The notes beneath the pieces are model-generated. The model had not been told where the DNA came from, made no database searches, and saw only the letters and a list, made by a program, of their open reading frames with translations. Of a stretch of DNA of 64,000 bases, positions 51,266 to 59,184 are shown one piece after another. The first letter of the stretch is position 1. Each line of letters opens with the position of its first letter. The position numbers and the translations under genes are program-made. Source of the DNA: Posidoniimonas polymericola (GTDB taxonomy: Bacteria; Planctomycetota; Planctomycetia; Pirellulales; Lacipirellulaceae). Where the stretch lies: positions 156,001-220,000 of the forward strand of contig NZ_SJPO01000010.1 of assembly GCF_007859935.1 (NCBI RefSeq). The letters run 5' to 3'.

Positions 51266-51976
51266 ATGAACCCGTACAAATCGCCCAGTTCTGAGGAGCA
51301 GACGGGCGATTTGCAGCCACACGCGACGCCAGGCCGATCGCCGCGCCTACTCCGGATCGGCCTGGGCTTAGTCCTGTATGCGTCGATCGTATTGAGTGCG
51401 GCGATGGTGATCGGCCGAACCGTGTTAGCTGATATCCAGGGGCGACCGGCGCATTGGATCCTCGGTGTTGGTGTGTTCGTGCCTTTTGGAGTGCGTCTGG
51501 CCGGGCAGTTGCTATGCACATTGGTAGCTAGCGATCGGCGAGGGACGGTTTCCGGGTGCTGTGCCGTTCTGTTCCAATCGTTGGCGATGGCTTGTTTAGT
51601 TGTTGGCGTCTGGCGGCCTCCGACGCTTATCTACCTTCAAGTAGAGTACGGGACGGATTTTAGCACCCTCGGGATGCACCTCTTCGCGTTCGCGAGCCTG
51701 TCCGCATTTGCTTTTCAGCTCTCCTGGCTTTCTGCGGCATATACCGCTAAGCAGCCGAAACTTTCAACGATAGCGGCCGCGACACTTACCTCTTCCACCT
51801 TGCTGATGGTGGTGGGGCTGATTGGTTCGGTCACGCGGTACTCAGCAGACCCAGCTGGTTACCAGCCCGGTATTTTCATGCTGCTGCTTGCTCTAGGGCT
51901 GGTTGGTGCTCTTGGCGGATTTGTGATGCTCCTCATCGTCATCCACGGAACGAGACGACTTCTTAACGTTGGGTAA
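51266..51976 (+). CDS. NPYKSP-type multi-pass membrane protein
   Basis: A 236-residue protein that starts MNPYKSPSSEEQ; an N-terminal N-P-Y-x-S-P is a recurring mark of short planctomycete membrane proteins. About six hydrophobic helices follow (GLGLVLYASIVLSAAMVIGR; WILGVGVFVPFGVRLAGQLL; LSAFAFQLSWLSAAYTA; LLMVVGLIGSVTRY; FMLLLALGLVGALGGFVMLL). No function was recognised. Third positions are more AT-rich than in the neighbours, which may indicate a different origin or lower expression. Confidence 0.7.
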   Translation: MNPYKSPSSEEQTGDLQPHATPGRSPRLLRIGLGLVLYASIVLSAAMVIGRTVLADIQGRPAHWILGVGVFVPFGVRLAGQLLCTLVASDRRGTVSGCCAVLFQSLAMACLVVGVWRPPTLIYLQVEYGTDFSTLGMHLFAFASLSAFAFQLSWLSAAYTAKQPKLSTIAAATLTSSTLLMVVGLIGSVTRYSADPAGYQPGIFMLLLALGLVGALGGFVMLLIVIHGTRRLLNVG

Positions 51977-52064
51977 CCAGTCAGCACACCCGACACGTTG
52001 ACCCGCCGAGTCCTCTCCTGCTACGAGGTAGATACTTCATTACCTACCTGCGCAAGGTGATTAA

Positions 52065-52430
52065 TCACCAGCCGAAGAGCCGCGTCGCGAAGATTACGGT
52101 CCCGACGACTTTCGCCGCCCCCGCCGCTACTAGCACCGCCGCTGCAGCGACGTCCAACGCGTTACCCACGTGGTCGTTCGGCTCGCGGGTAACGGCCTTC
52201 GCCAGGTGCTCCAGCGCCGTGTTGAACAGCTCCGCGGTCCAGACGACGCCGATCGAGAGCACCAGCAGCAGCCACTCGACGGCCGACACCCGCAGCCACG
52301 CGGCGAGTCCGATCACCACGACTGCCGCAGGGAGGTGCACCCAGAAGCTGTCCTCGCCGCGGACGGCGACCGCCAAGCCGCGGAGGGCGCAGCGGTACTT
52401 TTCGGACCAGCGTTTTGGTGGGGGGAACAT
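52065..52430 (-). CDS. Diacylglycerol kinase (DgkA/UndPK)-like membrane protein
   Basis: A 121-residue protein with three hydrophobic helices in DgkA layout. The active-site segment is ELFNTALEHLAKAV (Glu67, Asn70, Glu74), and the second motif is EPNDHVGNALDVAAAAVL (Asp93). Compared with E. coli DgkA the residue matching Asp80 is Lys78 and the Lys of the KD motif is Leu92, changes also seen in other planctomycete homologues as far as I recall. It should phosphorylate a lipid (diacylglycerol or undecaprenol). No clear ribosome site. Confidence 0.83.
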   Translation of the reverse strand: MFPPPKRWSEKYRCALRGLAVAVRGEDSFWVHLPAAVVVIGLAAWLRVSAVEWLLLVLSIGVVWTAELFNTALEHLAKAVTREPNDHVGNALDVAAAAVLVAAGAAKVVGTVIFATRLFGW

Positions 52431-52487
52431 GGGTTAGTTATTGGGTGGCCGGGAGAGGACAGGAGGGATCACTCGTATCGGAGGAGT

Positions 52488-52528
52488 TAGCCCCCTCCCC
52501 TAGCCCCTCCCCCTGCAGGGGAGGGGGA
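52488..52528. repeat. GGGGAGGG-type palindromic element (second copy)
   Basis: TAGCCCCCTCCCCTAGCCCC followed by TCCCCCTGCAGGGGAGGGGG, related in design to the element at 2791-2939. It lies just before the stop of the LptD gene (minus strand), so it may act as its terminator or as a target for dispersal. Confidence 0.6.
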
Positions 52529-52560
52529 TGAGGAGGCCGCTTTGCGGCCCAACGGCCACC

Positions 52561-55500
52561 CTACTCCAGCCCATAATAACCAGCGGGCGGCACGTCGATG
52601 CCGGTGCGGCGGGTGATGGCCAGGCTCGGCAGGAAGCGGGGCTCGATCGCGAAGTTGAACCCGACATTGCCCTTCGACTCGTCGACGTTGACGCCGATGC
52701 TGGTGATGAGGGCCTCGCCCAGGCGGCTGATCATGAACGACTGGCCGATGTTGCCCGCCTCGCTGAAGTCGAGCACGGTCGAGGCCGAGCCGATCCACTT
52801 CGGGCTCATCCGGTAGTTGATCGTGGCGGTGATCAGGTCGGCGCTAAACGGCCCCCGCACCGTGCGGTAGCCGACGTAGATATTGCCGATGGTCGGCCGG
52901 TTCAGCTGCACGCCGCCGGACACCGTCCGCAGGCCGTCGGCGAATGTGTCCGCGAAGCCGTCCGAGAGGATCGTGAACCGGTCGCCGAGATGCCACCGCA
53001 TGTCGTAGTCCAGGAGGCCGAACGGCTCGCCGAAGTTGTCCCGCGTGTCGTCCGGGAACCAGGTGGCGTTGGAGTCGAACGTCAGCCAGTCGACAATCCG
53101 CTCCTGGCCCGGCAGCCCACGCTTGGTCTGCAGCCGGTGCCGCATGCCGACCCGCATCGCCATCTGGTCCTCGACCAGCTCGGCCGACGGCGAGGCGACC
53201 CAGCCGTGGATGCCGCTGCGGATGGCGTACACCCGTGGGTCGACCCGCGGGTTGATGGTCCCGGCGGAGTACAGGCCGGCCAGGCCGGGGGCGAACAGCG
53301 GGTCGAAGTACCGCCGCCGCTGCTCCTCGAGCGAGTTGTCCTCCAGCTCGTCGTACAACGGGAAGCGGTCGAAGTTCTCGCTGGCGTCGGTGTACGAAAG
53401 CTCGGCGTCGAACACTACCTTGTGGGCCAGGCCGTGCAGGTTGAACAGCGGGTCGCGGATGCTCGGGTTGGCGGCCCAGAACGGGATGCTCGCCCGCACG
53501 CCGGTGTGCACGTAGGTCCGCTGCACGTCCTGCCCGGTAAGGTCCTCGCCCCAGTGGGCGAACTCGCCGAGGGCGTACGGCACGATCTTGAACGGGTCGG
53601 CGTCGATCGGCAGGTCGATCTCGTGGCGGGTCAGGAACCGCTCGCCGCTGACGTCGGCCTCCCACGGGAAGGCGGTGTAGTTGGCCAGGCCGAGCGACGC
53701 GGCCGGGTCGGCCGGCGCGGTCGCGACGTCCAGGTCGGCGTAGCCGATGCTGGTGTGGCCGTACCAGGTCATCGAGTCGCCGAGGAACTCCTGCCCCATG
53801 ATCCAGTGGTCCAGCCGCGGCAGCCACTGTGTCTGGGTGAAGAATTCGTTGAGCTGGGCGTTGGCCTCGATCGAGACCGACTGGTTGCCGGACAGCCGCC
53901 GGAACCGCGCGCCGGTGGTCTGGTCCTTGTTCTCGTCCCACTCCGACTCGTAGTACTGCTCCAGGAACGTGCGGTCGCTGATCCAGCCGACCTCGGCCTG
54001 GGCGATCCAGCCCTCCAGCAGCCCGTCGGTGACGTGCTGGCGGTGATTCCAGTAGGCGCGTCCGCGGTAGCCCGCCTCGGGAACCAGCGCCCGACGCAGG
54101 AAGCCGAGGTTGTCGAGGCCGCTGTCGTCGATCGCCCAGAAGTCGGCGCGGCCAACCACCGGGCCGTTGTGCCCCAGGAACGAGTCGTCGACGTACGAGT
54201 AGCTGGTGCCGTGCCCCAGGCCGCGGTCGCCGAGGTAGTCGAGGTTCAGCTCCCACGCGTGGCCGTCCGGCGCACGGGCGCCGAGCAGCTGGTACAGGTC
54301 GAGGTCAACCGACAGCTGGAAGCCGTAGATGCTGTCGTTGCCGACGTTCAGCCCGCGGATGTAGTAGGCCGGCTCCTCGAGGTTGGTCGTGATGGTCGGC
54401 CAGTAGAACACCGGCACCTGGTTCACGTACACCTTGTTGCCGATCGCGGACGCCGTGCGTTCGTGTTCGAAGACGCCCTCGCCGGTCGCGGCGACGCGGG
54501 CCTGCCGGCCGGTCAGCGGGTTCATGACCGGCCGCTGCTTGTCCTCGAAGGTGATGGTGTCGGCTCCGATGTGGTAGCTCGGGACCTCCAGCCGGCTGCT
54601 GGTGATCAGGGCGTCGGTCGCGACGAAGCGGTTGGCGTCGAGCTGGCGGATCATCCCCGCCTTGAGCCGCACCAGGCCACGGATCGACTTGCCGTTGAGA
54701 TCGGGCAGCGGGGTCTGCAGCTCGGCGTTCAGGACCACGCCGCTGCGGGTGCGGACGTCGTAGTACATGCGGTCGGCGTAGACGGTGCGGTCGCCCTGGC
54801 GGAAGACGATGTTGCCCTCCATGTAGATCTCGAGCGGGTCGCCGCGCTGCTGCTGGAAGCTGGTGCCGCCGGCGGCGCCGCCGGCCCACACCACGGCGCG
54901 GTCGGTCTCGAGGTCGAAGCCCTCGACATCGCCCAGGATGTCGGGCAGGCCCGCCGCGTTGATCCCCTTCACGACGATGTTGATGCCCTCGGAGATCAGG
55001 TAGACCGTCTCGCCGGTCATCTGGTCGGGCTCGATCAGGATGTTGCTGCCCACCGCGCTCCGGCGGAAGATTTCGACCTGCCGGAAGCCGGGCTGCGTCG
55101 GCAGCTCGGGTCCGGGCGGAGGGGCCAGCGGGGTCGCGAACCCGGGCGCAGCAAATTGGGCGACCTGCACCTCGCTGTCGACTTTCCGCAGGCGTGTGAG
55201 CGCTCGCGACGCGATCTCGGGCAACGCCTCGCCGCGGGGCGACGGCGGTGGCGACCGCCACTCGACCGACACCTCGGTCACCAGCGTTGCGTACCAGTTG
55301 GGCGACTGCTGCCGGGCGACCGGCGCGTCGGCGGGCTCCGCGCCCGGTTTGCGTAGCTTCTCCACGACCGGCGACTCGGCGGTCCCCTCGGCGTAGACGA
55401 TCACCCGCCGCGGGTCGCCCAGCCGGGGCGCGATATCGGTGAACACGACCGCCTGGTCGGCCTCGATGGTCGTGGCGCCCTGGGTAATCTTCACGCCCCG

Positions 55501-55653
55501 CGACAGCAGCCGCACGTTGTACGCGCCCTCGACCCACTGGGTCGCGCCGCCGGCGTCGATCTCGATCGCGGCCGACGGGTCGGGCGTCGGCATCTGCACG
55601 TCGCCCCACGCCTGCGCCGCCATCAGGCAGGTGAACGCAAATAGCGCGCACAC
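52561..55653 (-). CDS. lptD: LPS-assembly protein LptD (OstA/Imp) homologue
   Basis: A 1030-residue protein with a signal peptide (FAFTCLMAAQAWG). The N-terminal OstA-like periplasmic domain spans about 25-130 (VEGAYNVRLLSRGVKITQGA; TTIEADQAVVFTDI), with further OstA-like strands at about 220-310 (LYMEGNIVFRQ-type repeats). The C-terminal beta-barrel (about 400-1030) has alternating aromatic strands (DYLGDRGLGHGTSYSYVDDS; MRWHLGDRFTILSDGFADTF). LptD inserts lipopolysaccharide in the outer leaflet. The start is GTG 55653; a slightly longer N terminus is possible, because upstream codons keep a basic n-region. Confidence 0.85.
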   Translation of the reverse strand: MCALFAFTCLMAAQAWGDVQMPTPDPSAAIEIDAGGATQWVEGAYNVRLLSRGVKITQGATTIEADQAVVFTDIAPRLGDPRRVIVYAEGTAESPVVEKLRKPGAEPADAPVARQQSPNWYATLVTEVSVEWRSPPPSPRGEALPEIASRALTRLRKVDSEVQVAQFAAPGFATPLAPPPGPELPTQPGFRQVEIFRRSAVGSNILIEPDQMTGETVYLISEGINIVVKGINAAGLPDILGDVEGFDLETDRAVVWAGGAAGGTSFQQQRGDPLEIYMEGNIVFRQGDRTVYADRMYYDVRTRSGVVLNAELQTPLPDLNGKSIRGLVRLKAGMIRQLDANRFVATDALITSSRLEVPSYHIGADTITFEDKQRPVMNPLTGRQARVAATGEGVFEHERTASAIGNKVYVNQVPVFYWPTITTNLEEPAYYIRGLNVGNDSIYGFQLSVDLDLYQLLGARAPDGHAWELNLDYLGDRGLGHGTSYSYVDDSFLGHNGPVVGRADFWAIDDSGLDNLGFLRRALVPEAGYRGRAYWNHRQHVTDGLLEGWIAQAEVGWISDRTFLEQYYESEWDENKDQTTGARFRRLSGNQSVSIEANAQLNEFFTQTQWLPRLDHWIMGQEFLGDSMTWYGHTSIGYADLDVATAPADPAASLGLANYTAFPWEADVSGERFLTRHEIDLPIDADPFKIVPYALGEFAHWGEDLTGQDVQRTYVHTGVRASIPFWAANPSIRDPLFNLHGLAHKVVFDAELSYTDASENFDRFPLYDELEDNSLEEQRRRYFDPLFAPGLAGLYSAGTINPRVDPRVYAIRSGIHGWVASPSAELVEDQMAMRVGMRHRLQTKRGLPGQERIVDWLTFDSNATWFPDDTRDNFGEPFGLLDYDMRWHLGDRFTILSDGFADTFADGLRTVSGGVQLNRPTIGNIYVGYRTVRGPFSADLITATINYRMSPKWIGSASTVLDFSEAGNIGQSFMISRLGEALITSIGVNVDESKGNVGFNFAIEPRFLPSLAITRRTGIDVPPAGYYGLE

Positions 55654-56092
55654 CGACCGCGCAGCACGGCCTGGCCTGCTTAAAATGCGTCGCTTGGTTG
55701 GGGCGGACAGGAAGATGATAGAGCCTCAAACGCCGCAAAACGGTCGGTCCCGCGGTCGCGCATTTTGCGCGCACGCCGGCCGATAAAATGGCGGCGGAGT
55801 ATAGGGGCCGCCCGACGAGGGGGTCAAGGCGCGTTCGGGGCGGCCGCGATCGACGCAAGTCCCGACGACGCTTCGGGTTGGGAGAATCGCGGCCGCGATT
55901 CTCCCAGCCGTGTGCTAGCGTCACGCCACTCGGCGGGCGGCAAACGGCCCCCGCCCTCGCAAACTTGCGAGTGGCCTTCGGGCTCCTCTCCGGGTGGTCC
56001 TCACGCAAGCGGGCGGCGGTCGCTAGAATGCCTGATCCCAACGCGCCCGCAGGCGGGGTGCGTAACTCTTGAACTCTCAACGCTTTGATGCC
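55654..56092. other. Divergent intergenic region with a 28-bp perfect palindrome
   Basis: Separates lptD (minus) from the aminotransferase gene (plus). It contains a perfect inverted repeat with no spacer at 55879-55906 (see separate entry) and a small hairpin CTCGCAA/TTGCGAG near 55957-55972. Open frames are chance-like. Confidence 0.6.
55879..55906. repeat. 28-bp perfect palindrome
   Basis: TGGGAGAATCGCGG is followed directly by its reverse complement CCGCGATTCTCCCA. With one G-T wobble, two further pairs extend it to 55876-55909. A perfect DNA palindrome of this length without spacer is unusual for a promoter region; it could be a REP-type repeat, a protein-binding site, or the stem of an RNA. 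Confidence 0.85.
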
Positions 56093-56950
56093 ATGTCGCG
56101 ACAGGTTTACATCAACGGGTCCTTCTTCGCAAAGGAGGACGCCAAGATCAGCGTCTTCGACCACGGACTCCTGTACGGCGACGGCGTCTTCGAGGGCCTG
56201 CGGAGCTACGGCGGCAAGGTGTTCCACCTGGCCGAGCACATCGACCGCCTGTACGAGTCGGCCAAGGCGATCTGCCTCGAGCTGCCGATGTCGCCGGACG
56301 AGATGTCCGACGCGGTCAACCAGACGGTCAAGGCGAACAAGATCACCGACGGCTACGTCCGCCTGGTCGTGACCCGCGGCAGCGGCGCCCTGGGCCTCGA
56401 CCCCAATCAGTGCAGCGTGCCGCAGGTGATCATCATCGCCGACAGCATCACGCTGTACCCCCAGGAGTACTACGAGAACGGTCTGGAGATCATCACCTCG
56501 AGCGTGATCCGCAACCACCCAGCCGCGCTCAGCCCGCGGATCAAGTCGCTCAACTATCTCAATAATATACTCGCCAAGATCGAGGGCCTCAGCGCCGGCT
56601 GCATCGAGGCCCTGATGCTCAACCACAAGGGCGAGGTCGCCGAGTGCACCGGCGACAACATCTTCCTGGTGAAGGGGGGCGAGCTGTACACCCCGCCGCT
56701 CGACGCCGGCATCCTGGCGGGCGTGACCCGCAACGTGGTGATCAACCTCGCCAAGGAGCACGGCGTCACGGCCCACGAGACGAGCCTCACCAAGCACGAC
56801 GTTTACGTGGCCGATGAGTGCTTCCTGACCGGCAGCGCCGCCGAGGTGATCCCGGTCGTGAAGGTCGACACACGGGTCATCGGAACCGGCAAGCCCGGCC
56901 CGATCAGCAAGAAGCTGAAGCAGCTGTTCGCCGAGTACGCGCGGTCGTAG
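56093..56950 (+). CDS. ilvE: Branched-chain-amino-acid aminotransferase (class IV)
   Basis: A 285-residue PLP enzyme of fold type IV. The start is RQVYINGSFFAKEDAKISVF, followed by DHGLLYGDGVFEGLRSYGGK. The Schiff-base lysine is Lys151 (RIKSLNYLNNILAK), and the phosphate-binding EAL/GEVAECTGDNIFLVK (residues about 175-196) and GILAGVTRNVV follow. It transaminates valine, leucine and isoleucine; a D-amino acid transaminase or aminodeoxychorismate lyase-type relative cannot be fully excluded. ATG 56093 is preferred over the in-frame TTG 56069. Confidence 0.88.
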   Translation: MSRQVYINGSFFAKEDAKISVFDHGLLYGDGVFEGLRSYGGKVFHLAEHIDRLYESAKAICLELPMSPDEMSDAVNQTVKANKITDGYVRLVVTRGSGALGLDPNQCSVPQVIIIADSITLYPQEYYENGLEIITSSVIRNHPAALSPRIKSLNYLNNILAKIEGLSAGCIEALMLNHKGEVAECTGDNIFLVKGGELYTPPLDAGILAGVTRNVVINLAKEHGVTAHETSLTKHDVYVADECFLTGSAAEVIPVVKVDTRVIGTGKPGPISKKLKQLFAEYARS

Positions 56951-56968
56951 CGGATCGAATACCAGAAT

Positions 56969-57069
56969 GGGTGCCGGGGGCGCTCCCGCTAGGGAAGCCC
57001 CCGACTGCCATCAGACCACGGCTGGTACCTCTCGGGGGCTTCCGCTGTCGCGGAGCGCCCCCGGCACCC
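56969..57069. repeat. Long imperfect hairpin between convergent ilvE and folD
   Basis: Outer arms of 18 bp (GGGTGCCGGGGGCGCTCC at 56969-56986, matched at 57052-57069) and inner arms of 12 bp (GGAAGCCCCCGA at 56993-57004, TCGGGGGCTTCC at 57032-57043), with small bulges and a 27-nt loop. The whole fills most of the gap between two convergent genes. It may act as a bidirectional terminator and could be a dispersed MITE-like palindrome. Confidence 0.85.
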
Positions 57070-57081
57070 CTATAGGTGCGG

Positions 57082-57936
57082 CTAAGTCTCTAGCCCTCTG
57101 GCCGCTTCCAGCGTGTTGAACAGCAGCATCGTGATGGTCATCGGCCCGACGCCGCCCGGCACAGGGCTGATGGCGCCCGCCACCTCGCTGACGGCGGCGT
57201 AGTCGGCGTCGCCGACCAGGCCCTCGTCGGTGCGGTTGGTGCCGACGTCAATCACCGCGGCGCCTGGCTTTACCATGTCGGCGGTGACGAACTTCGGCTT
57301 GCCGATCGCCGCGATCAGGATGTCGGCCTGCTTGGTGACTTCCGCCAGGTCCTTGGTGCGGCTGTGGCAGAGCGTCACCGTGGCGTTGTACGGCGGCTGG
57401 CTGAGCATGATCGACAGCGGGCGGCCGACGATGTGGCTGCGGCCCAGGACCACGGCGTGCTGGCCCTCGGTCTCGATGCCCGACCGCTTCAGCATCTGCA
57501 GCACGCCGTGCGGCGTGCACGGCAGGAACCGCGGCTGGCCCTGCACCAACAGGCCGACGTTCTCCGGGTGGAACGCGTCGACATCCTTGGCCGGGTTCAC
57601 CGCCCGGAGGACGCGGTCGGAGTCGATCTGCGGCGGCAGCGGCAGCTGGATCAGGATGCCGTGGACGGCGTCGTCTTTGTTGAGCTTGGCGACCAGCGTC
57701 AGCAGCTCGTCCTGGGTGGTCTCGGCGGGCAGGCGGTGGAGGTCGCTCTCCATGCCGACCGCCTCGCACGCCTTCCGCTTGTTGCGGACGTAGACGTCGC
57801 TCGCCGGGTCTTCGCCGACCAGCACGGCGGCCAGACGGGGCACGCTGGCGTTGTTCTGGATGAACACTGCTACCTGCTCGGCCAGCTCGCTCTTGAGCTG
57901 CTTGGCGATTTCCTTGCCACTAATAACCTGGGCCAT
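57082..57936 (-). CDS. folD: Methylenetetrahydrofolate dehydrogenase/methenyltetrahydrofolate cyclohydrolase
   Basis: A 284-residue bifunctional one-carbon enzyme converting methylene-THF to methenyl- and formyl-THF. Motifs: ASDVYVRNKRKACEAVGM (Tyr49 and catalytic Lys53), GILIQLPLPPQID, PAKDVDAFHPENVGLL, VVLGRSHIVGRPLSIML (NADP-binding) and PVPGGVGPMTITMLLFNTLE. Complete and of usual length. Confidence 0.96.
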   Translation of the reverse strand: MAQVISGKEIAKQLKSELAEQVAVFIQNNASVPRLAAVLVGEDPASDVYVRNKRKACEAVGMESDLHRLPAETTQDELLTLVAKLNKDDAVHGILIQLPLPPQIDSDRVLRAVNPAKDVDAFHPENVGLLVQGQPRFLPCTPHGVLQMLKRSGIETEGQHAVVLGRSHIVGRPLSIMLSQPPYNATVTLCHSRTKDLAEVTKQADILIAAIGKPKFVTADMVKPGAAVIDVGTNRTDEGLVGDADYAAVSEVAGAISPVPGGVGPMTITMLLFNTLEAARGLET

Positions 57937-58448
57937 GCTCGTTCCTGAGGTCTCCGCGCGTGTCGAGTGAAGCCCCGATTTTAGCCCAGCTGACCGGGGG
58001 CGGAGAGGGGCCCAGCCGACCGGTAGTCAGGGATTCCGTGCGGGCATTGGCGAAGCGTCGAGTAGGTTTGCCAGCCCGCCGATTTTTCCGCGAGAAATGA
58101 GCCAGCGGGGCGGTTCTAATAGAGGGGGCAAAACGTTCCCACTCAGGGCCACGACCGCTCGGACTTGCCCATGGCGCCAGCCATGGGACCGGCCATGGGA
58201 CTGGCCTTTGTGCTGCGCCGGCGCGCGGTCCCACGGCTGGCGCCGTGGGCTGAACCGGTGGAGAGCTGCTCTGTGGGGGAGCAGTGCCAGTGCTTGGCGG
58301 ACAAAACCCAACCTGAGCCGGCGGCGGGAAACTCAGAAATCCCTGCTAAACAAGAGTCAAACGCGTGATGGAGATTGCCGCGGATGGGGTTTTGTCCCCT
58401 CCGCTCGATATTTCGGACAAAACACCAGCCGGACAAAACCCGGTCAGG
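57937..58448. other. Intergenic region rich in palindromes and GGACAAAACC repeats
   Basis: Besides the palindromic pair listed separately, four copies of GGACAAAAC(CC) occur: at 58299-58309, 58415-58423 and 58431-58441 direct, and inverted at 58386-58397. The last inverted/direct pair would form an 11-bp stem downstream of the pgpA stop on the minus strand. No convincing gene is present. Confidence 0.55.
58168..58249. repeat. Inverted 20-bp palindromic pair (CCCATGGCGCCAGCC type)
   Basis: CCCATGGCGCCAGCCATGGG (58168-58187) and CCCACGGCTGGCGCCGTGGG (58230-58249) are reverse complements except for two positions. The two changes compensate each other within each unit, so each also folds on its own. 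Between them lie further GGCCATGGGAC and GCGCCGGCGC motifs. Confidence 0.75.
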
Positions 58449-58937
58449 CTAGTAGCCGGCCAACCAGCGGACGAGGGCCATCGCGGCCGCCCCGTACAGG
58501 CCGGCCGCGACGTCGTCGGCCATGATGCCGAGGCCGCCGGGGAGCTTCTCCAACCGGTTGCAGGGCCACGGCTTGCTGATGTCGAACAAGCGGTGCAGGC
58601 CGAACCCGACCGCCAGCCACCACCAAGGGCCGAGCTCGCCGACCGGCAGGAACACCAGCGGCACCGTGGCGATCTCGTCCCAGACCACCTCGCCGGGGTC
58701 CTTGGGCTGGGGCATGTGCCGCGCGGCGGCCGCACAGAGGGGGACTCCCACTGCAATCCCAATCCAGACCGACGCCCACGCGCCCCACGGCTCGGGGCAG
58801 GCGAGCACCGCCCAGGCCCAAGGGATCCCCCACAGAGCCCCGAAGGTGCCCGGGGCCGGGGCGATCAATCCCACCCCCAGGCCCGTGGCGAGCAGCACCG
58901 AGAGCGAGAAGCGTTGCTTGGGGTGCTGTTCCGACAT
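58449..58937 (-). CDS. pgpA: Phosphatidylglycerophosphatase A
   Basis: A 162-residue membrane enzyme that dephosphorylates phosphatidylglycerol phosphate. Motifs: GLIAPAPGTFGALWGIPWAW, KDPGEVVWDEIATVPLVFLP (the conserved D-x-x-x-A region), LHRLFDISKPWP and IMADDVAAGLYGA near the C terminus. ATG 58937 gives the usual length; the longer frame adds unlikely residues. Functionally linked to plsC and the DgkA-like gene only by pathway. Confidence 0.92.
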   Translation of the reverse strand: MSEQHPKQRFSLSVLLATGLGVGLIAPAPGTFGALWGIPWAWAVLACPEPWGAWASVWIGIAVGVPLCAAAARHMPQPKDPGEVVWDEIATVPLVFLPVGELGPWWWLAVGFGLHRLFDISKPWPCNRLEKLPGGLGIMADDVAAGLYGAAAMALVRWLAGY

Positions 58938-59184
58938 GAACCAAATCCAGCTGTCGTTAGTCCTAAGAAGGGGCCGGGCGAGCCGATATAGCCGGTCCAG
59001 CCCTAGCAGAGTATCATTTCGTTCTATCTTTCCCAGCCTCACGCCCTACGGGCGCCCGTTCGCACGGGCGCAGGCGACCCGCGGCCGTTGCTGCTCGTCG
59101 CCCGCGGCCCCGCGTTGCGCCCGGCGCTGTGGGACAAGTCGCCCTTCCAGCTAAACCTGTCTCAGGTCAGTCACGAATACCCAA

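Noticed and set aside
52528..55356. A 942-codon plus-strand open frame opposite lptD
   Set aside because: Antisense shadow of lptD; no recognisable domain and strongly Val/Asp/Gly/Arg-biased.
58097..58525. A 142-codon plus-strand open frame over the palindromic pair
   Set aside because: Trp/Arg/Pro-rich translation of repeats, running into pgpA antisense.
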